NCBI GenBank assembly: GCA_942159475.1 | Contig: OW804096.1 | Span: 134,965,285 to 135,029,284 of the forward strand | Source: Sthenelais limicola | Lineage: Eukaryota; Annelida; Polychaeta; Phyllodocida; Sigalionidae | Length of the DNA: 64,000 nucleotides | Reading direction: 5' to 3' | Part shown: in pieces, positions 21,434 to 32,584 of the stretch | Layout: each line of letters begins with the position of its first letter | Numbering within the stretch: the first letter of the stretch is position 1 | Translations under genes and position numbers: made by a program | The notes under the pieces: generated by a model | What the model saw: the letters and a program-made list of their open reading frames with translations, nothing else | What the model was told of the DNA's origin: nothing | Database searches by the model: none

Positions 21434-22543
21434 TGGTGGTCACACACCCTCAGATGTTGGTCAATCCCCACAGGCTGGTCACATCCCCTCAGATGGTGGT
21501 CATGCCCCCTCAGATGGTGGTCACTCCCCCTCAGATGGTGGTCACACCCCCTTAGATGGTGGTCACATCCCCTCAGATGGTGGTCATGCCCCCTCAGGCT
21601 GGTCACGCCCCCTTAGATGGTGGTCACGCCCCCTCAGATGGTGGTCACACCCCCTCAGATGGTGGTCACCCCCCCTCAGATGGTGGTCACACCCCCTCAG
21701 ATGGTGGTCACACCCCCTCAGATGGTGGTCACACCCCCTCAGATGGTGGTCACATCCCCTCAGATGGTGGTCACACCCCCTCAGATGGTGGTCACTCCCC
21801 CTCAGATGGAGGTCACACCCCCTCAGATGGTGGTCACACCCCCTCAGATGGTGGTCACTCCCCCTCAGATGGTGGTCAATCCCCACAGGCTGGTCACACC
21901 CCCTCAGATGGTGGTCACACCCCCTCAGATGGTGGTCACACCCCCTCAGATGGTGGTCACTCCCCCTCAGATGGTGATCACACCCCACAGGCTGGTCACA
22001 CCCCCTCAGCCTGTGGTCACAACCCCTCAGTCTGTGGTCAGCCTGTGGTCACTCCCCCCTCAGCCTGTGGTCACTCCCCCTCAGATGGTGGTCACTCCCC
22101 CTCAGATGGTGGTCACTCCCCTCAGATGGTGGTCACGTCCCCTCAGCCTGCGGTCACGTCCCCTCAGCCTGCGGTCACGCCCCCTCAGCCTGCGGTCACG
22201 CCCCCTCAGCCTGCGGTCACGCCCCCTCAGCCTGCGGTCACGCCCCTCAGCCTGCGGTCACGCCCCTCAGCCTGCGGTCACGCCCCCTCAGCCTGCGGTC
22301 ACGCCCCCTCAGCCTGCGGTCACGCCCCCTCAGCCTGCGGTCACGCCCCCTCAGCCTGCGGTCACGCCCCCTCAGCCTGCGGTCACGCCCCCTCAGCCTG
22401 CGGTCACGCCCCCTCAGCCTGCGGTCAAGCCCCACAGGCTGCGGTCACACCCCCTCAGCCTGTGGTCACACCCCCTCAGCCTGTGGTCACGCCCCCTCAG
22501 CCTGTGGTCACGCCCCCTCAGCCTGTGGTCACGCCCCACAGAC
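21434..22543. repeat. 21-bp GC-rich minisatellite, about 53 copies in variant blocks
   Basis: The unit is 21 bp. The first block (21434-22130) is mostly CCCTCAGATGGTGGTCACAC. The second (22135-22440) is CCCTCAGCCTGCGGTCACGC. The last (22440-22543) is CCCTCAGCCTGTGGTCACGC. Some 14-20 bp partial units (CACAGGCTGGTCA) shift the frame. Because 21 is divisible by 3, open frames of 130-330 codons run on both strands. Translations are pure heptad repeats with no domain, so I do not call a gene. Confidence 0.95.
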
Positions 22544-23168
22544 TATAGTCTATAGGCAAGGCCAGGCAAAACTATCTAATGTAGATATAGAACACTTAGA
22601 TCTAAAATACACCTATAGATAAAAGAAGACAAAAACAATTCGAATTGTGGAATTTCTTTTAGCTTTTCTATTTTTTTTTTTAAGATTTTATTTTCACTGG
22701 GTTGGCATTATCCCAGTTTTCTGGGTTCTTCTAATGCGCCCAGTTTACAAAAATATATAGTCGATGATTTGAGATAGACTATAAACTGATTTATTTATAG
22801 ATACTTTAGGTATAGTATGCACTAGTGAATTGCAACATTCACCCCATCCCCCCTCCACACACACACCTAAGTGGGTTGCATTAGGCAAGTGCATAATTGA
22901 ATGTTTTTTTACTATCATTTATTTATTTTACTTATTTATTCATTGGACTGCACAATCTCATCCAATATTTTTTTAAGGATCAAATAAAAATGTATTCGTC
23001 CAATAAATATTCAATTAGGCCTACTAACTATTAAGCACCTTGTTCCATTCTCTCTATATTGTACAATAAATATTCAATAACTAACTACCGCCTCGTTCCA
23101 TTCTCTCTGTGTGATTGTATGTAATGCAGCAGCTAGGGTCGAGCTCATTAATGGCACTATAGTTGTAA
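22544..23168. other. Spacer with family F retroelement tail
   Basis: At 22668-22760 a T-run, 'aagattttattttcactggg' and a GGCATTATCCCAG block match 62502-62590. The rest is AT-rich without a gene. Confidence 0.4.
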
Positions 23169-23407
23169 ATGGGTAAGATTTTCCGAAAATGTACAATTGG
23201 CAGCTGTACACATTTAGTAGATTCTGCCAAATTACGCTACAAGTTGGTCATTACTAGGTAAATTCGATAATACTCGGCATTGCATTGATTCTAGCAATCC
23301 GTTTGGTTAGGTTGAACTGTATTTTGAACTTTATTTTTGTCTGAAATTTGGGTTATTTGAGAAGATTGGCGAAAGTGAATTGTACATTTTCTGAAAATCT
23401 GACCCAA
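23169..23407. mobile_element. MITE family C, copy 1
   Basis: About 240 bp with inverted ends of the form GGGTCAGATTTTC-GAAAATGTACAATT and its complement. The inner block 'ttgattctagcaatc' places it in the subtype shared with 26441 and 37721. Confidence 0.88.
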
Positions 23408-23804
23408 ATAGGTTAGAGTAATTACAGGTTACATGCGGAGTCCTGCTGTACTGCGGGGATGTTTTCTCTACACTTTGTTGGTCCAACTGAACCATATTCA
23501 CCTTCACCAGTAATCCTCTCTATAATTAATAACACCATTTTATCATGTAGAAATTGAGAATGAAAATATACAGTTCAACTTTTATAACCGGAAAAGAAAT
23601 ATTCAACGCAATTAATACTCACGTTCAGATATCACATAGACCTATATAGCAATTTATTTTTGTCTGCCAAATTTACCAGCATTTTATATTTAAGAGCTGC
23701 CGATCGTAAATTTTCTGATGGCTCCACCCACATTTCTGATGGCTCCACCCACATATTGTAATTTGTATATCCACAAACCCCGACCGTTTTAATGCAGATC
23801 TGAT

Positions 23805-24046
23805 GTGGGTCAGATTTTCAGAAAATGTACAATTCGCCTTCACCAATCCTCTCAAATCGCCCACATTTAAGACAGAAATGAGCTTCAAAATGCAGTTTAA
23901 CATAACAAAACAGATACTTTAAATCAATGCGATACCAAATATACTCAGATATACCCGGTATTCTTCATTTTTCAGCTTAATTTAGCAGAATTTACTGAAT
24001 GTATAGAGCTGCCAATTGTACAATTTCTGAAAATCTGACCCATATA
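23805..24046. mobile_element. MITE family C, copy 2
   Basis: Inverted ends as in copy 1. The inner block 'actttaaatcaatgcgatac' and 'cagatatacccggtattc' define the second subtype, shared with 38508, 40001 and 60669. It ends 44 bp before a TATA-like box. Confidence 0.88.
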
Positions 24047-24089
24047 TTAACGTCAAGGGGTTTTGGGCAATGTAAAGTCAGGTAACGGC

Positions 24090-24304
24090 TATATAAACGT
24101 ACGTAATGAGCCGACGTCCTTGTCCATCATCCATCCCTAGGGAATTATATTGACCATCGCAACCCATTAGAAATAGGCCAGACGTGCGCGTGTATAATTA
24201 GTATGCGAGGTCCCGGGTTACGTCTTGCAGGTTCACCCGCGCGTCACAGTCATTAAACAAACAGGTGCGCGCGACGCTCAGCACTGTCTGCCTTGGCGGT
24301 AAGT
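24090..24304 (+). promoter_or_regulatory. Candidate promoter and non-coding exon 1 of gene 2
   Basis: TATATAAA lies at 24090-24097. It is followed by a CpG-dense stretch (24190-24298, with ACGTGCGCG, CACCCGCGCG, GTGCGCGCGACG) that stands out from AT-rich surroundings. A strong 5' splice donor GGCG|GTAAGT lies at 24298/24299. The gene 2 coding exon begins at a good acceptor 5 kb downstream on the same strand. The link between them is inferred. Confidence 0.45.
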
Positions 24305-26440
24305 TTTTATCCCAATTTTCTCGAAAATTACTCCCAATCTGTCCTTATGACCCGACTTTCTCATCACAACAAATGATTTAATCCCCCCAGAGTCGGGTTA
24401 TGTACATATTGTTGCCCGGTGTACCGCCAAACACCCCGGGCCCTATTATCACTCGAAGACATCGGATATTGAATGGCGGCCGCAATGTCTCGCTATTTAT
24501 TTACATTCTCGAGTCACCTTTCGTGTAAATATGCAACATTTCCCTTCTGTCTCGCCTTAAACACAAAACCATGTGCTTGTACGAGTGGCTAGACTCCGTG
24601 CTACTGCTTGTGGCCGTTTTTTATTGAAGTTTTATGTGTTTTTAGCTCGCTGGTCGTAGCGCGGCCATCTTGTCCAATTCGCTTGGAACTAGGACACGCC
24701 ATTATGCAGTGCGAGGACAAAATGACAAAACCAGGAATTAAGCCTTAATTTACTGTAAATTATGAATTGAAGCTGTAAAGAGGGGCTGGGGTGGGTATAT
24801 AAAGTTTGGGAGGCGGTTTAGGGGTGGGTTGATGCGGGTAGGCCCAGTTGGCAGGGTTTTAAAGCATATTTAAGGCAGTGGGCGAGTGTCGCGGACAATG
24901 GAGGAATGTTGGCGTTCCGGTTGTGGTGGTTGTGGTAGGCTACACACCAGTACTGGAGGACGAACAGGTGGTAGGTGGTGGTAGTAGAAGGGAACTGGGC
25001 ACTTGGTAGCACAGGGAGTAGGCTAAATATACCAGTGAGCTATTGTTGTGAAGTCTTAGAATGGAGAAGAAATATTATTCGTGAAACGGCTATTTTAATT
25101 ATTGAGTCTATGCCTGGTAGATGGAAGAGATAGGAAGAGCAAGAGGTGGTAGGCTAGAAGAGGTGCAGGAGGGAACAGGTGCTGAAAGGGGTTAACAGGT
25201 GGTAACAGCAGAACTGGCCCAGAACTTTCAGACCTGGGACAGTGAGAGTGAGTGAGATAATCAGATTGGTTGCTTTATGCCCTTATCAACACATTTCAGA
25301 TGGTTATATCAAGGGCGGGAGAGCTGAGAGGAAGGCAGTTTATGATCATACCCAGGAAATAGAGACAGAGGAGAGTGGAGATAGATACCGTGTCTAAGGT
25401 GGTAGGTAGGAGACAAGGAGGATGATCAGTTGTGATAGACGGCAAGTGATATATTGGAAGAGAACAAAAGAAGAGGCAGAAATTCCGGAGGAAAGTGAGT
25501 GAGCAGACTTAGAGAGGGAAAGGAGGAGGAGAAGGGTGTAGGGAGCCCTAAAGATGACAGGGCGATGGAGAGACAGGAAGAGAATGAGTGAAAGATGGAA
25601 GGAGGGAAAATATAGATCATAGAACTTTCAAAAGAGAGTAGGCCTACTTGTACTAAGTTGTAGCGATACATTCCTGAATTATTGAAAAGTTTCATTCTGG
25701 GGATTTATTTTCCTTGGCATTCGGTTTCAAAACAATAATAGACAAAGCAATAATATAGCCTGACACTATCAGATATGTGTGAAAAGGTGGCAAATGATCT
25801 TAGCATTGTCATGAGATGGTTTTTATATCTTCCAAACTTAGCCTGTGTTAAAAAACAAAAATATGCAGTCAATGTTTATCAAGACGGGCATTTTGACGTA
25901 TATGCCCTAGTTTTCCATGTAGAGAATTTCCTTTTATTTATATAACACTGAAACTCAGAACTAAGCAGGGTACCAGTCTATTCTTAGTTATAAAGGCTCT
26001 TTCTCTCACCCCTTGAAGAGGCTTGCAAGTTTTACTTGCCTTTTGATTTCCATGAACAAACGATTTGATTTCAAAGGAGAAAAGTGTCACTCTAGCTAGC
26101 CAAAATGCTGTCAAGGACTTTGCCTGTTTCTATCATCTTTAATCTACAAAAAAATAGATTATGATAACTTATGATAATTCCTAATTGTTGGAAACCATGT
26201 GGCATTATATTTATTATTTATGAAGCAACATTTTAATGTCTGATAAATAATATGTATGTGAACGTAGCTAAAACACCCTCCGCTTCCTTCAAACCTTAAC
26301 ACAAATAAAATAAATAATGTGTCTGTTTTTATCATCATCAATTAAAAAAGTTCCATTACAACAAATGTGACCACTCAATCCCGCCGCCAGGTGCACCAAG
26401 CCACCAAACCGCACTAATGCGCCTAAACAGACTTGCACTG
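24305..26440 (+). other. Probable first part of gene 2 intron 1
   Basis: No coding signal. Contains a family G repeat (25243-25380: 'gagtgagtgagataatcaga' then 'ggttgctttatgccct') and purine-rich sequence at 25080-25600. Confidence 0.4.
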
Positions 26441-26686
26441 TATATGGGTCAGATTTTCCAAAAATGTACAATTGGCAGCTCTACTCATTTAGTAAATTCT
26501 GCAAAGTTAGGCTGCAATGTGGTCAATACAAGGTAAATTCGAGAATATTTGGCATTGCATTGATTCTAGCAATCTGTTTGGTTAGATTGAATTGTATTTT
26601 GAACTTTGTTTTCGTCTGAAATTTGGCTTATTTGAAAAGATTGGCGAAGTTGAATTGTACATTTTCTGAAAATCTGACCCATATAG
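26441..26686. mobile_element. MITE family C, copy 3
   Basis: Ends TATATGGGTCAGATTTTC and its inverse, with TA at each edge. Same subtype as copy 1. Confidence 0.88.
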
Positions 26687-26900
26687 TACCCTTGGCAACA
26701 AGACTCCTGCCACCTTCCATAACAGTATTAATAATATATTCTTTATTTCTCAATGACTAGTGGTTACAGATGCTGTACTAATTGTGGGTCACTAGTTAGT
26801 TTGAGGCGGTGTTTTTGAGGGATGGGTGGTTTACAGTACTTGTGATAACTTTTTTATAACTATAATGCTTATAAAATTAGTGATAATAAACGATATATAT

Positions 26901-27383
26901 CAGGGTTCACGAAACGTGGTCATCATACACTCGCCCACAGGACTAGTAGAATATTAAACCACTAGTCCTTATAGAAATCTGGTAGTCCTTACAATATCCT
27001 CGGCATTTGTCAGCATCTTTTGTTGTAAGGTAGAGGCAGGGACAGGGCGCTGACTAATGTATTGAATAACATTTAAAATACCTCACAATTAATAGAAACC
27101 AAAGAATAGAGAAACTATTTATTCATGTTAAATATCATACACAAACACGTTTCCTTTATCTCTTCAAAAATTAAAAGATAAGTAAAATGAATAATGCATG
27201 AAGATAATATTTATTTCAGCTGAAATGAGAATATTTCGGCAGGCCTTTAGAGTAGGTGAAAAGGGTCTAAATTCTCCCAAAATGTCTACTCGCCCACAGG
27301 ATGAGTGGCCATGTAGGATCTACTAGTCCTTACCGAATTCTGGTCGCCTGGGGCGAGCGGGCGACCGTGTTTCGTGAACCCTG
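26901..27383. mobile_element. hAT-like non-autonomous element
   Basis: Near-perfect inverted ends CAGGGTTCACGAAAC lie at 26901 and 27383, in TATATAT-like flanks. Inner repeats 'ctcgcccacaggac', 'actagtccttat' and 'gggcgagcgggcga' follow. About 480 bp with no transposase. CAGGG ends and size fit hAT. A related fragment is at 7515. Confidence 0.78.
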
Positions 27384-27411
27384 TATATAGACTTTGCTTT
27401 CGGTATTACCG

Positions 27412-28000
27412 AAGGTTTACTAGGATGACTTTATACCGAGTTATTCAGTGTAGAATATACATAGATTGAAATGTTTTATACAGAGGTTTACTTGGGTGAC
27501 ATTATACCGAGTTATTCAGTGTAGGATATACATAGATTGAAATGTTTTATACAGAGGTTTACTTGGGTGACATTATACCGAGTTATTCAGTGTAGGATAT
27601 ACATAGATTGAAATGTTTTATACAGAGGTTTACTTGGGTGACATTATACCGAGTTATTCAGTGTAGGATATACATAGATTGAAATGTTTTATACAGAGGT
27701 TTACTTGGGTGACTTTATACCGAGTTATTCAGTGTAGGATATACATAGATTGAAATGTTTAATACAGAGGTTTACTTGGGTGACTTTATACCGAGTTATT
27801 CAGTGTAGGATATACATAGATTGAAATGTTTTATACAGAGGTTTACTTGGGTGACTTTATACCGAGTTATTCAGTGTAGGATATACATAGATTGAAATGT
27901 TTTATACAGGTTTACTTGGGTGACTTTATACCGAGTTATTCAGTGTAGGATATACATAGATTGAAATGTTTTATACAGAGGTTTACTTGGGTGACTTTAT
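27412..28000. repeat. 71-bp satellite, about 8 copies
   Basis: The unit starts AGGTTTACTTGGGTGAC and includes 'taccgagttattcagtgtag' and 'tacatagattgaaatg'. Copies are about 98% alike. One has a 2-bp deletion near 27908. It begins just 28 bp after the hAT-like element. Confidence 0.95.
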
Positions 28001-28141
28001 ACAAGCCACTTTAGGTGATCAATACAATTTCACCTTGTTATGTGTATATATTGTATTTTTATTCAGACATTATCATAAGTACATCAGCATAGGGAAAGAA
28101 CCCTCTTTGAGCAGGTCTTACAGGCCTTCCTTGGGAAATGA

Positions 28142-28173
28142 AAATTAGAATAGAATAGAATAGAATAGAATAG
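28142..28173. repeat. (GAATA)n microsatellite
   Basis: About six GAATA units ending at the inverted-repeat element at 28174. Confidence 0.85.
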
Positions 28174-28330
28174 CAGACATGGCGAAAACTTAAGAACTTT
28201 TACCAGTCCTCCAAAGGTTTCTCCAACGTTTCATAGACCTTTTCCACTGGACAATCGGACCGGTGAAACTGAAGTCCGACATATCTTTCAATGGTCAAGG
28301 ATCACGGTTAGACAGGTTTCGCCATGTCTG
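28174..28330. mobile_element. Small inverted-repeat element (157 bp)
   Basis: CAGACATGGCGAAA at 28174 and its exact complement ending at 28330. No target duplication is clear. It could be a MITE or a chance hairpin between related segments. Confidence 0.5.
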
Positions 28331-28483
28331 TCATCACCGAGCGTCGGACATGACAGTAGTTTTCTCCCAAATATAAAAGTCATGATGTTTTAGTTGTCAA
28401 TAATTAAAAAACGTTTAAGATTTTGACCACTCTAAATGATGAATAGGGTACATGTTCTTCATCTCTCATAGTGACATTATGAC

Positions 28484-28570
28484 AGATCCCAAAGGCCTTG
28501 GCCACGCCCCCATCTCCCAAAGGCCTTGACCACGCCCCTATCTCCCAAAGGCCTTGGCCACGCCCCCATC
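28484..28570. repeat. 28-bp tandem repeat, 3 copies
   Basis: CCCAAAGGCCTTGGCCACGC followed by CCCCATCT, three times with minor changes. Confidence 0.9.
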
Positions 28571-29280
28571 CACCAATGAACGGGAAATTATTATTATTAA
28601 AATTATATCAATTATATCCAGAATCCTTCAGATGGACATGTGCAGCACCCCTGGTTTATAACACTGAGTAGACATGTCTCGCGGCAGAATCATGGTTTTC
28701 AAACTGTGGTAACACTGTTCCTTTCTTAATAATGTTCCCAGATTCACTTTAAGTCTTACTAATTTGTGATGTTTTTAGTTGTTCCATGTTCATGTATGTT
28801 CTCTGATGTGTAAGTGATTGAAATTCTTTAATTAGAATTATTTGATTAGATATTACATAATTTTCAAATTGAAGTTACCTTTCTTTATGACTGTGTTTAT
28901 TTGTGTGCATGTGAACCATGTGAGGTGTGCGGAGGCCGAACACTTGTAATACTGGTGTGGGGAAATGGATTTCACAGTAAATATTTCTGACTTGTGACCT
29001 CCAAGCTCATTAGTGAACCATTTTTTTATAAAAATTCATTGCAGTATCTTTTTCTTTCTAGTTGTGACCTTTTTTTTTTTTTGCTAAATTACAATAATTG
29101 GCAAAAAGGCACATCAATATTTAAAAAGAACTCTAAATTCTATTTCAATACTTTCTGTAGAATTTTCTGTAGAAGTAAAGAATATAAGAGACATTTGTTA
29201 TTAAGCCGTAAATAACTGACTGCTAATGAGGCAGATTTTGAGATACAGAGAATAATTGCTGGTTTCCATTTCCTCCGCAG
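28571..29280 (+). other. End of gene 2 intron and splice acceptor
   Basis: AT-rich sequence ending in TTTCCATTTCCTCCGCAG at 29263-29280, a good pyrimidine-rich acceptor. No gene inside. Confidence 0.5.
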
Positions 29281-29305
29281 GTGTAAGTGTGCCGCTAATG
29301 CTATC

Positions 29306-32300
29306 ATGGAGGAACCATCAAGGTTTAGGTTGGAAGACTTCTCTATGCACGATGCTCTCATGGTGGGCAGCACCACCCAGTGCCCCCGTGCTGCTGGCAG
29401 CCTGCACCCATGCAACTTCACCGTAGACCAGCATAGCATTGAGAAGGCTCAAGGTAAACATTTGATGGTCAGTCTCAGCAAACTTGTTCTAGATGACAAC
29501 GAGGAGGATGAAAGTTCTGACAGCCTCATCGAGTTTGTCCCCGCTGTGCTCATCAAACAGGAACCAGAGGACGGTGAGACGGCGGGGCTGCCGGTCGTGG
29601 TAGGAGAGGGCGGGAGCCCGGTGGTGGGTAAAGTGCTGGGGCGGGCCGTGGTCCAGATGAGCACAGACAGTAATCATAACGACATCCCGCAGGAGATGGT
29701 GAGGATCAAAGAGGAACCGGCTGATGATACATTCCATGATGCAGCCCCCTCCAGTCCTGCTGCCTCGTCCTGGCACCCACCACCCTCCCACCACGCCGAC
29801 ACACCACCCGCTCATGGCACCAATGACAACATTCCACAGTCTTCCATTCCTGACATGCCACAGACCAATGCCATTCCACACACATCAGTAGAGACGGGTG
29901 GCGGCGGTGGACTGCCCAACAACTCAGCCCCTGCAGTAGATGAGCGCCGGGGCGGGAGGCACAATGCCTCTCCTCCACATGGGGGGAAGAAAGCTAAGAA
30001 AGGGCAGCCTATTGTAGAGCAGAGTTTCCATGATGAAAATGCTAATGAAATTTTTGAAGGCCACATTGCCTTTACTCAGATCAAGCCACGTATTGACCCA
30101 AGTAGCCTTGCCTCAAGTGCCTCAGATAAAGTAGAGAATAGAACAAGTGCCTCCTCAAGTAAAGTAGATTCTCTCACTGAGCTAAATAATAACGTAAGCC
30201 ACAAAGAGATGCCTGATATAATGACAAGTGCCTTAAAAACTAACTCAAGTAAAGCTAACCACAATGAGATTATTTCTAACAGAGTTGTAAGGGAAGGGAG
30301 AAAAGTAAAAAGTAAGAAACACTTGAAAAAAGCTCGAGGCAGCAGTCTTGCCTACAGTGGTAAAGGCCCCCGTAGAAGTGTTGGTGAGAGGGTTGAGCAC
30401 GGGGAGATCGCTAGCTCAGTAGTAGACAAACTCACTCCCGCCGCTGCTGCTCCCCCCGGGGCTGAAGATGATGCATATTCTGATGTTTATATTTCAGGCT
30501 ATTCTTCAGCTCCTCCTCCTTCTCTTCCTCCTTCTTCTTGCTCTTCTTCTTCTGCTTTACTCACACCACCACCGCCTGCTGAACCACAAGCAATGGTCAT
30601 CAAGGATGAACCAGGCGGGGATGACCCCACCACTGACCCTACTAACACCACTACCACCAGCCCCATGCTGGTCAGTCCTGCTGTTGCTGCTGACCACAAG
30701 CTGTCCCCACCCGAGGGTAAGGGTGAAGTGCTGAGCCCCACCGTGGAGGGTAAGGGTGAAGTGCTGAGCCCCCCCTACATCTGCCCGGTGTGCCTCAAGA
30801 TCAACCCCAGCAAGGAGAGCCTTGATGCACATGTACGGGAGCACACGGGTGAGATCCTGCACGAGTGCTCCATCTGTAACGCCAAGTTCAGCGGCCCTGA
30901 GGAGTTGAGTAGACATGAGTACCAGCACCTGGATGACCCTAAGCCTTTTGAATGCGAGACATGTGACAGCAGGTTCACCAAGCGGCGCTACCTGAGGAAG
31001 CATGTGCAACAACTGCACCATGCTGGCCGCCCTCACACCTGTAGCCTCTGCCTCAAACCCTTCAAGTCACCCACTCTACTTGCTGCACATTTTAAGAAGC
31101 ATTCAGACCGTCAGGGTTACCCGTGCCCCTATTGTAAGAAAATACTCTTCTCCGCTGAAGGGTTCCGCAGACACGAGCGCCTCCACACTGGTGTGCGTCC
31201 ATTTGAGTGCTCCATCTGCCATGAGAAGTTCATTGATAACTTTGACCTGAGCAGTCACATGAAGGCAAGCCACACGGGCGTCACGGAGACCTTCTTCTGT
31301 AACGACTGTGGGGCTGGCTTCTCCAACAAGAAGCTGCTACGTGCCCACCTGTACACGCATTCAGACGAGCGCCCCTACATCTGTGTGGAGTGCGGCAACT
31401 CATTCAAGACTAATGCTGGGCTGCGGGTGCACCGTCGCTCACACACAGGACAGAAACCCTATGGATGTAAGATCTGCAAGAAGCGCTTCCCCTACCAGGC
31501 CTCCCTGCGCTACCACATGGCCACCCACGTCAAGGGCAAACAGTTCACATGTAGCGTGTGTGACAAAGGCTTCAGGTTTGAAACCATCCTGAAGCAGCAC
31601 ATGAAGCTGCACTCAGGGGAGAAGCCGTACCAGTGTGACCAGTGTGGCATGAAGTTTGCTGTGATCCACTACCTGCGGCGCCACCAGCTCACTCACACCA
31701 CAGAGAAGCGCTACTCATGTGAGGTGTGTGGCAAACGCCTCAAGTCCCGCGGCTGTCTCTACGCCCACATGAAGCTGCACAACAATGACATGCCCCACAA
31801 GTGTGACGTCTGTGAGCGCAGGTTCATGTACCCCAAGAAGCTGGTGGACCACATGAAGCTGCATGATGGTGATGGCCGCCCCTACCCATGTGAAGTGTGC
31901 GGCAAGCGCTTCAGGAGTGTGGGCAGTGTCATGCGGCACAAGAAGCTGCATGATGAGGACCAGCTGGAGCAGACCTGCCCTGTGTGTAACGCTGTCTTCT
32001 GGAACAAAGGCAACCTCTCCCAGCACCTCAAGAAACATGTGCCTGCGGAGGACCTGGTCTGTACCATCTGTGACAAGAAGTTCAAGTCCAGGTCTGAGGT
32101 GAAGCGCCACAAGAAGATCCACACCACAGAGAGGAACTTTGGTTGCAGCTTCTGTGAAAAGAAGTTCAAAACTAACCGTAGCCGTGTGACCCATGAACGT
32201 CTGCACAAGGAAGCCAAGAAGTACAATTGTGACATTTGTGGGCGCATGTTCCTCAACAACTGTGCCCTGCGCAGCCACCAGAAGCAGCACGAGCGGGAGA

Positions 32301-32584
32301 CCCTGCCCTGCCCTGTGTGCGGCCGCAGGTTTGAGCTCCAGAAACAGCTGGAGAAACACATGAAGGAGCACACGGAGATGAGACCACACAAGTGTGCACA
32401 GTGCGGCCGCACGTTCAAACAGAAACACAACCTCAACGCTCACATACAGCTGCATGCAGGCTTCAGGCCCTACCAGTGTCAGGGCTGTAAGAAGAACTTC
32501 AACCGACGCCGTGAGGTCATCCTACATCTCAAACAGCACCCAGAGCTGGCACCTGATGCCTACACCAAAAACACTCCTACCTGA
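29306..32584 (+). CDS. 21-finger C2H2 zinc-finger protein (gene 2)
   Basis: A single coding exon of 1092 codons; the ATG at 29306 lies 25 bases inside an exon that starts after the acceptor at 29280. Residues 1-490 are low-complexity and probably disordered. They hold three psi-K-x-E motifs of the SUMO-acceptor type (IKQE near 86, IKEE near 133, IKDE near 431), an acidic patch and Pro/Ser-rich runs. Twenty-one C2H2 fingers follow from about residue 493 to 1078, nearly all with intact C-x2-C and H-x3-5-H. The first has no aromatic at the F position. Several linkers resemble the TGEKP type (HSGEKPY, HTGQKPY, HTTEKRY). The expected role is nuclear DNA binding and gene control. The frame is intact with synonymous GC-rich codon use. 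No ortholog recognised. Confidence 0.95.
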   Translation: MEEPSRFRLEDFSMHDALMVGSTTQCPRAAGSLHPCNFTVDQHSIEKAQGKHLMVSLSKLVLDDNEEDESSDSLIEFVPAVLIKQEPEDGETAGLPVVVGEGGSPVVGKVLGRAVVQMSTDSNHNDIPQEMVRIKEEPADDTFHDAAPSSPAASSWHPPPSHHADTPPAHGTNDNIPQSSIPDMPQTNAIPHTSVETGGGGGLPNNSAPAVDERRGGRHNASPPHGGKKAKKGQPIVEQSFHDENANEIFEGHIAFTQIKPRIDPSSLASSASDKVENRTSASSSKVDSLTELNNNVSHKEMPDIMTSALKTNSSKANHNEIISNRVVREGRKVKSKKHLKKARGSSLAYSGKGPRRSVGERVEHGEIASSVVDKLTPAAAAPPGAEDDAYSDVYISGYSSAPPPSLPPSSCSSSSALLTPPPPAEPQAMVIKDEPGGDDPTTDPTNTTTTSPMLVSPAVAADHKLSPPEGKGEVLSPTVEGKGEVLSPPYICPVCLKINPSKESLDAHVREHTGEILHECSICNAKFSGPEELSRHEYQHLDDPKPFECETCDSRFTKRRYLRKHVQQLHHAGRPHTCSLCLKPFKSPTLLAAHFKKHSDRQGYPCPYCKKILFSAEGFRRHERLHTGVRPFECSICHEKFIDNFDLSSHMKASHTGVTETFFCNDCGAGFSNKKLLRAHLYTHSDERPYICVECGNSFKTNAGLRVHRRSHTGQKPYGCKICKKRFPYQASLRYHMATHVKGKQFTCSVCDKGFRFETILKQHMKLHSGEKPYQCDQCGMKFAVIHYLRRHQLTHTTEKRYSCEVCGKRLKSRGCLYAHMKLHNNDMPHKCDVCERRFMYPKKLVDHMKLHDGDGRPYPCEVCGKRFRSVGSVMRHKKLHDEDQLEQTCPVCNAVFWNKGNLSQHLKKHVPAEDLVCTICDKKFKSRSEVKRHKKIHTTERNFGCSFCEKKFKTNRSRVTHERLHKEAKKYNCDICGRMFLNNCALRSHQKQHERETLPCPVCGRRFELQKQLEKHMKEHTEMRPHKCAQCGRTFKQKHNLNAHIQLHAGFRPYQCQGCKKNFNRRREVILHLKQHPELAPDAYTKNTPT

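Noticed and set aside
21360..22555. Open frames of 130-330 codons on both strands
   Set aside because: They follow a 21-bp tandem repeat; a unit divisible by 3 without stops leaves frames open by itself.
29489..30741. Minus-strand frames opposite gene 2
   Set aside because: Shadows of a GC-rich coding strand without domains; the plus frame carries 21 fingers.
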